DNA of 64,000 bases, taken from contig NZ_CP114286.1 of assembly GCF_027111275.1 (NCBI RefSeq), positions 2,418,001 through 2,482,000 on the forward strand. The letters are read 5' to 3'. The position numbers and the translations under genes are program-made. How positions within the stretch are numbered: position 1 is the first letter of the stretch; every line of letters begins with the position of its first letter. Below, one piece after another: positions 9,332 through 17,930 of this stretch. Below the pieces are notes generated by a model. It had not been told where the DNA came from and did no database searches. It saw nothing but the letters and a program-made list of their open reading frames with translations. The stretch is from Flavobacterium luteolum (GTDB lineage: Bacteria; Bacteroidota; Bacteroidia; Flavobacteriales; Flavobacteriaceae).

Positions 9332-9546
9332 AAGTTTAAGATTTAAGGGTTATGTTGACAAATTTAAGTTAAAAATGTAACAATTCCTTAACAGAAACTC
9401 TTAAAACTTTGCATTGTTTTTTATGAATGTGGCAAAAAGAGCCTTTTTTTTGATGTTATTTTATTGTTTTTTCAATTAAACAATAAAACACCTATTATTC
9501 TTGTTAAACCACGAGTGTTTAATTTTGAAGAAAAAGGAACTATTTG

Positions 9547-9786
9547 TTACATTACATTTACCACAGTTTCAATTTGTGGAGCATATTTTTTTATTGTTGT
9601 TTCAACACCTGCTTTTAGTGTCATTTGATTAACACTGCAGCTAATGCAAGCACCTTCCAAACGAACTTTTACATGTTTGTCATCTTCGATAGAGATTAAT
9701 GAAATATCTCCGCCGTCAGATTTTAAGAATGGTCTTATCTCATCTAAGGCCAATAAAACATTACTTGTTAATTCTTCTGTTGTCAT
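9547..9786 (-). CDS. NifU-like C-terminal domain protein
   Basis: 79 residues from the ATG at 9786; an upstream in-frame ATG adds 9 unconserved residues. The order is RPFLKSDGGDISLISI, then GACISCSVNQMTLKAGVE with C47 and C50, the CxxC that can carry a transient cluster in Nfu proteins. It would act as an Fe-S carrier. Located directly downstream of the Mrp gene; the 114-bp gap holds an AT-rich inverted repeat. Confidence 0.9.
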   Translation of the reverse strand: MTTEELTSNVLLALDEIRPFLKSDGGDISLISIEDDKHVKVRLEGACISCSVNQMTLKAGVETTIKKYAPQIETVVNVM

Positions 9787-9900
9787 AATTTTATCAATTA
9801 GAAAATGTGTCAATTAGATAATTAGAAAATTCACTTTGAGCAAAATTATCTAATTGTCTAATTTTCAAATTATCTCATTAGTTTTATCTCAATTATCTAA
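9787..9900. repeat. AT-rich inverted repeat
   Basis: AATTAGATAATTAGAAAATT near 9812-9831 is mirrored by AATTATCTAATTGTCTAATTTT further on, separated by about 15 nt. It could form a stem between mrp and the NifU-like gene and attenuate the transcript (inference). Confidence 0.6.
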
Positions 9901-11028
9901 TTATTTTTTAACTGCCGAGCAACCTGCCATTGTTGTAATTTTGATGGCTTCTGTTGCTGGTAAGCTTTCATTTCTGTTTACTGTTTCTTGTACAACGTTT
10001 CTAGTAATTTCTTCAAAAACTGTTTCTATTGGAGAACCAGTCTGCAATGCTGCCGGACGACCGTAATCTCCTGCTTCGCGAATAGATTGTACAATTGGAA
10101 CTTCTCCTAAAAATGGAACTCCTAAGTCTTCGGCAAGGTTTTTAGCGCCTTCTTGTCCAAAGATATAATATTTGTTTTCTGGCAATTCCTCTGGTGTAAA
10201 ATACGCCATATTTTCTATAATTCCTAAAACAGGAACGTTGATGTTGTCTTGCATAAACATTGCCACCCCTTTTTTTGCATCGGCAAGTGCTACCGCTTGC
10301 GGAGTACTTACTACAACAGCTCCAGTAATTGGGAGCGACTGCATGATAGACAGGTGGATATCTCCAGTTCCAGGAGGCAAATCTAGAAGCATGAAATCTA
10401 ATTCTCCCCAATCGGCATCAAAAATCATTTGATTTAATGCTTTTGCCGCCATTGGACCTCTCCAGATTACGGCTTGGCTTGGTGCTGTGAAAAATCCTAT
10501 TGAAAGCATTTTGATTTCGTAGCTTTCAATTGGCTTCATTTTAGATTTTCCGTCAACAGCTATAGAAACAGGTTTTTCGTTTTCAACGTCAAACATGATT
10601 GGCATAGAAGGACCGTAGATATCGGCATCCAAAACACCAACTTTAAAGCCCATTTTTGCAAGTGTAACAGCTAAGTTTGCAGTTACAGTAGATTTTCCTA
10701 CTCCTCCTTTACCAGAAGCAACTGCAATAATATTTTTAATTCCAGGAATAGCACGACCTTTAATTTCCGGTTTCTCTGCTGCTTCTACTTTAATGTTTAC
10801 TTTTACTTTTGCATCGGGAGATATTAAATCATGAATTGTTTTTTTAATATCATCTTCTGCTCTTTTTTTGATGTGCATAGCAGGTGTATGCAATACAAGG
10901 TCTACAACAGCTTCATCTCCAAATGTAATGACATTGGTTACAGCGCCGCTTTCAACCATATTTTTTCCTTCTCCAGCAATAGTGATTGTCTCTAAGGCTT
11001 TTAGAATTTCTTTTCTATCTAGTTTCAT
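9901..11028 (-). CDS. Mrp/NBP35-family ATP-binding protein
   Basis: 375 residues. Residues 1-80 form an MIP18/DUF59 domain. A deviant Walker A follows (SGKGGVGKST, to residue 114), then DADIYGPSMPIM, DFMLLDLPPGTGD and STPQAVALADAKKGV. Family members carry and transfer Fe-S clusters. The CxxC that binds the bridging cluster in E. coli Mrp is replaced by TPEELPENKYY between ENMAYF and IFG. A lone Cys stands near the C terminus (MAGCSAVKK). The neighbouring NifU-like gene supports a role in Fe-S assembly. Confidence 0.93.
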   Translation of the reverse strand: MKLDRKEILKALETITIAGEGKNMVESGAVTNVITFGDEAVVDLVLHTPAMHIKKRAEDDIKKTIHDLISPDAKVKVNIKVEAAEKPEIKGRAIPGIKNIIAVASGKGGVGKSTVTANLAVTLAKMGFKVGVLDADIYGPSMPIMFDVENEKPVSIAVDGKSKMKPIESYEIKMLSIGFFTAPSQAVIWRGPMAAKALNQMIFDADWGELDFMLLDLPPGTGDIHLSIMQSLPITGAVVVSTPQAVALADAKKGVAMFMQDNINVPVLGIIENMAYFTPEELPENKYYIFGQEGAKNLAEDLGVPFLGEVPIVQSIREAGDYGRPAALQTGSPIETVFEEITRNVVQETVNRNESLPATEAIKITTMAGCSAVKK

Positions 11029-11446
11029 TGTAATGGGCTATTTTTTTATTGTCCAAAATCAATCTTATAAGATTATATTTATTTAAACTGATTTCAGGGT
11101 GCAAAGATAACAGATTAAGTTCGGAAATTAAGCGTTTTTGAATTGTAATTATTGATATTGAGATTATTCAAAATTATGCCGTATTCATTTTTACCAGAAA
11201 TCATAATTTGAGTAAGATCGATCGTTTTAATAAAGGCCGAAAAGTTTTTTCGTTTTAAACGAATTATTTTCTATAAGTTTTCTTTCAAATAAATAAAATT
11301 CTCACAAAACTTCGCTATATTTGATTACCCAAATCGATGATTACCAGACATAAAAAAAAATATGTGAAAACTAAGGTTTTTTTGAGTAATTTATTGGGTT
11401 TTCGGTATTTTTTTTAAAGTTATTTACCACTTAAAACTTTAAAAAT
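11029..11446. other. Divergent intergenic region, Mrp / L,D-transpeptidase
   Basis: 418 bp with no credible ORF. It holds a -7 box TATATTTG at 11316-11323 without a clear -33 TTG. The leader of about 120 nt before the ATG at 11447 is T-rich. Confidence 0.6.
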
Positions 11447-13048
11447 ATGCGAAATTTTACTTCTTCTTTAATTATTGTTACAGTCAGTTTTTTTGCATTT
11501 TCATTTAATTCGTTTTCCAACAATGCTAAAAGCAAGGCTGATTTGACAAATCGAAAAGTTGTTGCGGTCATTAGTCTTGACGCGGCTTCTATTAATGCCT
11601 TTTTTAAAAAATACCCTAAGCTTAAAAAATACCAGAAAGATGTTGAAGGTATTTATAAGGCCAAAGCGTACAAATCTATTTGGTACGATGACAAAAGTAT
11701 AACCGAATTCGGATCTTTACTGTACCAAAAAGTAAATGTTTTGAAAGATCAGGGAATTGAAGAAAAAATGCCCTATAAAGAACAAATAGATGAGGCTTTT
11801 AACGAAAGCTCTTCAAACAAACCATCTCAGCTCGATACCGAATTACTGCTGACAAGTATGTATGTGTTTTATGCCAGCAATGTGTATTCTGGTGTTGATC
11901 CCGCAACATTGAAAAAAATAGGATGGTATCTGCCTGCAAAATCTATTTCGTACACTCACATTCTAGATTCATTAATGGTAGATTCTGATCGATTGGATAA
12001 AGATGATAATCTTTTGTTTAGCCAATACTACAGATTGAAAGACGCGCTGAAAAAATATCGTAAAATTGAAACCGATAATCTATGGCAGAAAATTTCTATT
12101 GACAGTGCTAATTTTAAAGATCTAAGGCCAGACGATACAGCTATTGCCATAAAACAAATTAGAAATCGCTTGTATGTTGTAGGAGATTTAAAAAAAGATT
12201 CAGGAAGTGATATTTATGATGAAGAATTGATGGCGGGAGTTTTAAATTATAAAAAAAGATATAATCTAAAAACAAATTATGCCTTAACCAGAGATATAGT
12301 CAATCAGATGAATGAGCCAATTGGTAAGAGAATCAGAACCATTATGCTAAATATGGAAAGATGCAGATGGATTCCAACCAAGTTGGCTAAAGCAGAAGAA
12401 TATGTTATGGTTAATATTCCTTCATTCAGGCTGTTTTATGTTAAAGACGGAAAATATGATCTAGTTTCGGACATTTTTGTTGGTAACAGACTTAGTGAAA
12501 CAGTGATTTTTAGCGGAAATATGGACCGAATTGTTTTTAGTCCGTATTGGTACGTGCCAAACAGCATTATTCAAAATGAACTAAAACTTCAGATTGCAAA
12601 TGATAAAAACTATCTGGAAGAACATAATATGGAATGGAATGGAGGTAAAGTAAGACAAAAACCTGGTCCTAAAAATTCTCTAGGATTAGTAAAATTTATG
12701 TTCCCGAATCCGAACGATATTTATATGCACGATACACCCGCAAAAAGTTTGTTTGAGTTTGAAAACCGTACTTTCAGTCACGGTTGTATAAATGTAAAAG
12801 AAGCCAAACAGCTTGCATTGCATATTTTAAAAGATGATCCAGATTGGCCAGCAGACAAAATTGAGAGTGCTATGAATGGCGGAAAAGAAACAACATGTAT
12901 GCTTAAACGTAAAATTCCGGTTTATATAGGTTATTTTACATGCTGGGTTCAGGACAATGGAGAAGTTAATTTTTTCCCAGATGTATACGATCGTGACCAA
13001 AGTCTGGACAAGCTGATCTACAATGATTCTGTAACAATGAAAGACTAA
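11447..13048 (+). CDS. L,D-transpeptidase (YcbB-like)
   Basis: 533 residues with an N-terminal signal segment (LIIVTVSFFAFSFNSFSN). A peptidoglycan-binding-like helical region precedes the catalytic YkuD domain. The catalytic Cys is C447 in FSHGCINVKEA, with H445. The sequence HDTPAKSLFEFENRTFSHGC is the YcbB pattern with a capping loop. The protein would form 3-3 cross-links or attach proteins to peptidoglycan in the periplasm. Single gene ending in a strong terminator. Confidence 0.92.
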   Translation: MRNFTSSLIIVTVSFFAFSFNSFSNNAKSKADLTNRKVVAVISLDAASINAFFKKYPKLKKYQKDVEGIYKAKAYKSIWYDDKSITEFGSLLYQKVNVLKDQGIEEKMPYKEQIDEAFNESSSNKPSQLDTELLLTSMYVFYASNVYSGVDPATLKKIGWYLPAKSISYTHILDSLMVDSDRLDKDDNLLFSQYYRLKDALKKYRKIETDNLWQKISIDSANFKDLRPDDTAIAIKQIRNRLYVVGDLKKDSGSDIYDEELMAGVLNYKKRYNLKTNYALTRDIVNQMNEPIGKRIRTIMLNMERCRWIPTKLAKAEEYVMVNIPSFRLFYVKDGKYDLVSDIFVGNRLSETVIFSGNMDRIVFSPYWYVPNSIIQNELKLQIANDKNYLEEHNMEWNGGKVRQKPGPKNSLGLVKFMFPNPNDIYMHDTPAKSLFEFENRTFSHGCINVKEAKQLALHILKDDPDWPADKIESAMNGGKETTCMLKRKIPVYIGYFTCWVQDNGEVNFFPDVYDRDQSLDKLIYNDSVTMKD

Positions 13049-13052
13049 AAAC

Positions 13053-13093
13053 AGAAGCCCGACGGATTTTACTGAAATCTGTCGGGCTTCTTT
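13053..13093. terminator. Terminator after L,D-transpeptidase gene
   Basis: AGAAGCCCGACGGATTT paired with AAATCTGTCGGGCTTCT, one mismatch, followed by TT then an A run. It can serve both strands, since the ABC permease gene ends at 13114 on the other strand. Confidence 0.9.
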
Positions 13094-13113
13094 AAAAAAA
13101 ATGGTCTACAAGC

Positions 13114-15543
13114 TTATTCGTATTTTAGATACTTTAATACATCTATTCTAGTTACCTGAAATGCTTTTGTTAAAACAATCACTAATGTTAGGAACAAAAG
13201 TGAAATCAGGGCAATTACAAATGGAATGGTCGATATTCCAATTCTAAAAGCGAAATCCTCAAGCCATTTCTGTAATAATATATAAGCAGGAACAATTCCG
13301 ATTGCAAATCCTATAAAACAGAAAACAATATATTGTTTCGATAATTCTTTTAAGAGTATATCTGTTTCAGCTCCTAATGTTTTTCGAATGGCGATTTCTT
13401 TCAATCTTCTCTCCATCGAAAATGATGCCAAAGCAAACAATCCGAACACAGCAATTATAATTACAACCAAATTTAGAATAAAAAATAGGTTTTTTTGCTT
13501 CACTTGCTGCTCATAAGTCCTTGCAAATCCTTTGTTAACAAATTCGTAATCAAACGGATAGTCTGGGTTTACATTTTTCTCCCAATATAATTTCAATTTA
13601 TCTAACGTTTCTGTTAAATTATTTGGAGAAACCTTTACAAGCACACTACCAAAGTTATTCCATTTTAAAGTTTTAAGATTTATAAAAACCATTGGTGGAA
13701 CTTTATTTTGTAATCCCGTCAAATTGAAATCTTTCACTACTCCAACAATTTTAAACTTTAAATTGTCGCCATTGTTGATGCTCCATCCCGAAGTTACAAC
13801 GGTATTAATCGGATCTTTCAAGTTTAACATTTTAACCAACGTTTCATTCATAAGCATGCCGCTTATAGTGTCTGAAGCGTATTGAGGAGATAAATCGCGA
13901 CCTTTAACTATTTTTATTTTCATCATATCTAGGAAACCAAAATCCATTTCAATGTTTTTTGGCTGTACGAAAATCCCATTGTGCTTAAATCCCGAACTTG
14001 AACCTGAATTACCTCCAAAGGCTCCTGCAAATGTAGTAACATCAACAACGCCCGGAATTTTTTTAATTTCTTGTTTTGAAACTAAATAATCATCAGTCCT
14101 TTTGAGTCTGTCTACAGTATTATAAGGAATAGAAATGACCTGATCACCACTAAAACCCAAATCTTTCTCCATCATATATTTTACCTGAGAATTAACAATT
14201 AGCGCTCCAATGATAAAGAATGCCGCGATTCCGAATTGAAAAATAAGCATCGAATTACGAATCCAGATACCACTTTTGCTACGAGAGAAATTGCCTTTTA
14301 AAACTTTTAGAGTTTCAAAGTTTGAGATATAAATGGCAGGGAAAATACCCGCAAGAACAATAACTAATCCAAAAATAAAAATGAGCTGCAGGTAGAATTC
14401 ACTGCCATTCATAGTCAGTGTTTTGTTTAAAAAATTGTTGTAATACGGTAATGAAAGTTCTACAATTGCCAAAGCAAACAAAATAGATAATGTTACAATT
14501 ATGGCAGTTTCAAAAATAAACTGAATAATAATCTGGTTTTTTGAAGCACCTACAATTTTGCGTACTCCAACTTCCTTTGCACGTTTTATAGCCGATGCTG
14601 TTGCTAAATTGATGTAGTTAACCAATGATAAAACTAAAATCAAAACAGATAAGCCAGCCATAATGTAAAGCAGTTTTAAATTCCCTACACCTTCAGGGTA
14701 ATTTTGTCCGGCAGAACTTTTTGTTCCGTGTAATCGAGATGTTTTTAATTGATCTAAAATGACTTTTATTTCTCCGTTTTCTTTTACGTACTGAGCCACA
14801 GTCATACCGCTTTCTTTGGCATCTTTTACAGTTCTATTTACAAAATAAACATTTTGCATTTTCTTTAAAACAGTAGAAATATCTGCATTTTTCTTTGTTT
14901 TAATAAGCAAACCATAATTAAAATTTCCCCAAGCGTCTAGGTCGCCTTCTCTCTTTACATCACTAAAAACAAAAGAAGGTTCTATTGATGATGGCCTAAT
15001 AATGCGGTATACCGATTTTATCGTATAGTTTTTATTGCCATAAGAAATAGATTTTCCAATAGGATCTTCATTTTTAAAGATTAACAATGCCTGTTCTTCA
15101 GAAATTGCAACACTATTCTTTTCTTTTAAAATATTGCTTTTCGCACCTTTAATAATTTCAAAAGGGAAAAAATCAAAGAAATTTTCATCACTAGAAAGGA
15201 TGTCTTTTGTCATCAGTTTTTGATCCTGATATTTGATTATGTCTTCATCGTACCAAGTATGAAAGAAGCAAACCTTTTCTATCTCAGGAATAGAAGCTTT
15301 ACACGTCTCGCCAAACGGAATAGAATTGGAACCCCATGTGTCTCCATTACTAAGTCTATTAAGGACCATATAAGTATTCTCCTTTTCAGGATTCCATTGA
15401 TCGTAAGAATGCTCATTGTTCCAATATAATATGGCAAAGATTACGCCCGCAATACCGATGCTTAGTCCTAAAACATTTAAAAACGAAAACAGTTTGCTTT
15501 GCTTTAAATGATATATAAATATTTTAAACCAGTTAAAAATCAT
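13114..15543 (-). CDS. ABC transporter permease (MacB/FtsX type, duplicated)
   Basis: 809 residues. TM1 (about 20-40) is followed by a periplasmic MacB_PCD domain, then FtsX domain 1 with three TMs (LYIMAGLSVLILVLSLVNYINLATA onward). A second copy follows, with RNSMLIFQFGIAAFFIIGALIV, a further periplasmic domain and three C-terminal TMs. IKRAKEVGVRKIVGAS and RLKEIAIRKTLGAE are the two coupling signatures. This duplicated form is common in Bacteroidota. It is the last gene of the exporter operon (adaptor, ATPase, permease). Confidence 0.92.
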   Translation of the reverse strand: MIFNWFKIFIYHLKQSKLFSFLNVLGLSIGIAGVIFAILYWNNEHSYDQWNPEKENTYMVLNRLSNGDTWGSNSIPFGETCKASIPEIEKVCFFHTWYDEDIIKYQDQKLMTKDILSSDENFFDFFPFEIIKGAKSNILKEKNSVAISEEQALLIFKNEDPIGKSISYGNKNYTIKSVYRIIRPSSIEPSFVFSDVKREGDLDAWGNFNYGLLIKTKKNADISTVLKKMQNVYFVNRTVKDAKESGMTVAQYVKENGEIKVILDQLKTSRLHGTKSSAGQNYPEGVGNLKLLYIMAGLSVLILVLSLVNYINLATASAIKRAKEVGVRKIVGASKNQIIIQFIFETAIIVTLSILFALAIVELSLPYYNNFLNKTLTMNGSEFYLQLIFIFGLVIVLAGIFPAIYISNFETLKVLKGNFSRSKSGIWIRNSMLIFQFGIAAFFIIGALIVNSQVKYMMEKDLGFSGDQVISIPYNTVDRLKRTDDYLVSKQEIKKIPGVVDVTTFAGAFGGNSGSSSGFKHNGIFVQPKNIEMDFGFLDMMKIKIVKGRDLSPQYASDTISGMLMNETLVKMLNLKDPINTVVTSGWSINNGDNLKFKIVGVVKDFNLTGLQNKVPPMVFINLKTLKWNNFGSVLVKVSPNNLTETLDKLKLYWEKNVNPDYPFDYEFVNKGFARTYEQQVKQKNLFFILNLVVIIIAVFGLFALASFSMERRLKEIAIRKTLGAETDILLKELSKQYIVFCFIGFAIGIVPAYILLQKWLEDFAFRIGISTIPFVIALISLLFLTLVIVLTKAFQVTRIDVLKYLKYE

Positions 15544-15676
15544 TTTGAAGTATATTTTTTATAGTTGATATGGTTGTTTTTGGATAACCTTTCGGTTTTA
15601 AATCATAGTAAATATTTTGCACACCAGTTCTACCAGAACTACCAGTGCAGTAACAATAATTTTAATCATCACTTTG

Positions 15677-16384
15677 TTATTTAGCGTCCATAAAAACATC
15701 AACATTTCGTTGATTTAATTTTTCAGAAAATATAACTCCGTCTTTCATGTGAATAGTTCTTTGCGAAAAAGAAGCATCATAATCAGAGTGGGTAACCATT
15801 AAAATGGTAGCGCCTTTAGCATGTAAATCGGTTAAAAGTTCCATTACTTCATTACCGTTTTTACTGTCTAAGTTTCCTGTTGGTTCATCGGCCAAAATAA
15901 TTTTAGGGTCATTTACCAAAGCTCTTGCAACCGCAACTCTTTGTTGCTGTCCTCCAGAAAGCTGTTGTGGGAAATGTTTCAAACGGTGGGAAATGTTTAG
16001 CTTTTCTGCAATCGCCTCAATTTTCTGTTTTCTTTCAGAAGCTTTCACATTGTTGTAAAGCAAAGGCAATTCGATATTATCGTAAACAGAAAGCTCATCG
16101 ATTAAGTTGAAGTTTTGAAAAATAAAACCAATGTTTTCTTTACGCACTTGTGCTCTTCCTTTTTCTTTTAGACCAATCATTTCCTGATCTAATAATTTGT
16201 AGCTTCCGCCATCTGCGCTGTCCAAAAGCCCGATTATATTTAACAAAGTCGATTTTCCACAGCCTGAAGGCCCCATGATAGTTAAAAAATCTCCTTTTTT
16301 TATCTCTACGTTGATACCGCTCAAAGCAGCAGTTTCTATTTCTTCTGTTCTAAAAACTTTGGTTAAATTCTGAATTGTGATCAT
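15677..16384 (-). CDS. ABC transporter ATP-binding protein (MacB/LolD type)
   Basis: 235 residues. Walker A is GPSGCGKS (38-45), signature LSGGQQQRVAVARAL, Walker B IILADEPTG, and switch His in VTHSD. It powers the adjacent FtsX-type permease at 13114-15543. With the HlyD-like adaptor upstream, the set is a MacAB-like tripartite exporter that would use an outer-membrane TolC protein encoded elsewhere. Confidence 0.95.
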   Translation of the reverse strand: MITIQNLTKVFRTEEIETAALSGINVEIKKGDFLTIMGPSGCGKSTLLNIIGLLDSADGGSYKLLDQEMIGLKEKGRAQVRKENIGFIFQNFNLIDELSVYDNIELPLLYNNVKASERKQKIEAIAEKLNISHRLKHFPQQLSGGQQQRVAVARALVNDPKIILADEPTGNLDSKNGNEVMELLTDLHAKGATILMVTHSDYDASFSQRTIHMKDGVIFSEKLNQRNVDVFMDAK

Positions 16385-16525
16385 AATTTTTAAGGTTTTG
16401 AAATGTTATTAAATACGTTTTTTGATTGATGATTGAAATTATGTTTTTGTTTATTTTGTTTCAAGTTTCAGGTTTCAAGTTGGTTGCAGCGTTAACGTGA
16501 AACCTGAAACTTGAAACAAAATAAA

Positions 16526-17770
16526 CTATTCTTTATTTAGAGAAAGCTCTTCAATGTCTTTATAATCGGTGTAAGAAGAAGTAACTACAGATTCGCCTTC
16601 TTTTAAACCTTCTAAAACTTCATAATACGAAGGATTTTCGCGTCCTAATTTGATATTTCTTCTTATCGCTTTGTTTCCGTTTACAACAAAAATCCATTTT
16701 CCTGCAGCTTCCTGATTAAACGCTCCTCTCGGAATTACCAAAGTTCTATTCTTTTCAGACAAAATCAGTTTTACGCCAAAGCTAAGTCCGTCCTGCAAAA
16801 CAATATTTTCTTTACTTACAAAAGCAAGTTCTACAGTAAATCGTCCGCCTTTAACTTCCGGAATTACTTTGGTCACGATAACTTCAAGGTTTTTACCTTT
16901 AAATTCTACCTGTCCTTTTAATCCTTCTCTAAGTTTTTCTAGATAAAACTCGTCTACTTCGGCAATAAGTTTGTATCCTTTGTTAGAATCAATTCTTCCA
17001 ATGCTTGCGCCTGCTTGAAAAGTTTTTCCTAAAACAGGTTCAAAAGAAGTTAATCGTCCTGTTTCTGGAGCTGTTATTAAAAAGTTCTTTTTATTGTTTC
17101 TCAGAATATCCAAACTCTTTTCCATAGTCTGGATCGAACGGTTTATTTGAGAAATCTGAACCTGATTACTTTGCTTTTCTTTTTGAATGCTCTGCTGAAT
17201 TGTTCTTTTGCGTTCTTCCTGAAAACGAAGGCTTTCTTTAAAAGTATTCCAGTCATTTTTAGAAATTACATCTTTCTCATACAGCTTTGCATTCATGTCA
17301 TATAATCTTTTTGCATCGTTGTAATCATGTTCAATTAGAACCAAATCTTTGTTTAAGTTCAATTCCTGATTTCTAATGTTTAATTTTCCTGTATTTAGAT
17401 TGTTGATTTGCTCAATAATAGCAGTTTCTTGAGTAAGATAATTCAATTCTGTGTTCGGATTGTATAAACGAGCCAGCGATTGTCCTTTGGTAACCATTGC
17501 ACCATTTTCTACAAAGATTTCTTTTACAGAACCTCCCTCGGTAACATTCACAAGCATAACATTCAAAGGTTCTACTTTTGCTTGAAAAACTACAAAATCT
17601 TCAAAAAAGGCTTTTTCTGCTTTTTGAATTACCAATTCGTCGGCTTTTACATTTAAAGTTCTTTTGGTATTAAATGCAAAAACACTAATGGTTAGCAAAA
17701 CTAAAAAAACAGCAATTGCTATTGCGAGATATCTAAATTTTTTACTTTTACGAGGAATTATCGTGTCCAT
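16526..17770 (-). CDS. Periplasmic adaptor (HlyD/MacA-like membrane fusion protein)
   Basis: 414 residues: N-terminal TM anchor (FRYLAIAIAVFLVLLTISVFAF), a lipoyl half (VNVTEGGSVKEIFVENGAMVTKGQSLARL), a long alpha-helical hairpin (about 115-225, rich in Gln/Glu/Lys), the second lipoyl half (TAPETGRLTSFEPVLGKTF) and beta-barrel/membrane-proximal domains. It is first in the exporter operon and is preceded by a sigma-54-like promoter at 17800-17815. Confidence 0.93.
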   Translation of the reverse strand: MDTIIPRKSKKFRYLAIAIAVFLVLLTISVFAFNTKRTLNVKADELVIQKAEKAFFEDFVVFQAKVEPLNVMLVNVTEGGSVKEIFVENGAMVTKGQSLARLYNPNTELNYLTQETAIIEQINNLNTGKLNIRNQELNLNKDLVLIEHDYNDAKRLYDMNAKLYEKDVISKNDWNTFKESLRFQEERKRTIQQSIQKEKQSNQVQISQINRSIQTMEKSLDILRNNKKNFLITAPETGRLTSFEPVLGKTFQAGASIGRIDSNKGYKLIAEVDEFYLEKLREGLKGQVEFKGKNLEVIVTKVIPEVKGGRFTVELAFVSKENIVLQDGLSFGVKLILSEKNRTLVIPRGAFNQEAAGKWIFVVNGNKAIRRNIKLGRENPSYYEVLEGLKEGESVVTSSYTDYKDIEELSLNKE

Positions 17771-17799
17771 TTTTTAAATTATTTTACTGATAATCAATA

Positions 17800-17815
17800 G
17801 GTAAATACTGTGCCA
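17800..17815 (-). promoter_or_regulatory. Sigma-54-like -24/-12 promoter of exporter operon
   Basis: Read on the minus strand, TGGCACAGTATTTACC matches TGGCACN5TTGC with one mismatch in the -12 element. GG and the -12 C keep the canonical spacing. The predicted start is about 19 bases before the adaptor ATG at 17770. The divergent gene encodes a sigma-54 activator. Confidence 0.65.
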
Positions 17816-17879
17816 TAAAATTTATTATTTGTAAAGTGTTGAATTTAAAGGAGCTTTAGAAAGCGCTTCAAAAAAGCAG

Positions 17880-17917
17880 TGTCCGATAATGAACAGTTGA
17901 CCGTTCGGAAGCGGACA
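17880..17917. promoter_or_regulatory. 38-bp imperfect palindrome, likely activator-binding site
   Basis: Outer arms TGTCCG / CGGACA are perfect, and inner GAAC / GTTC halves keep symmetry over 38 bp. The site lies about 110 bp upstream of the predicted sigma-54 start and 13 bp before the response-regulator ATG. That position suits both enhancer binding for the exporter and autoregulation of the regulator. Confidence 0.65.
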
Positions 17918-17930
17918 AAAAAAAGACCAA

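Noticed and set aside
10142..10432. Overlapping ORFs of 86-89 codons inside the Mrp gene
   Set aside because: They are other-frame shadows of a strongly conserved coding region, and their products show no domain.
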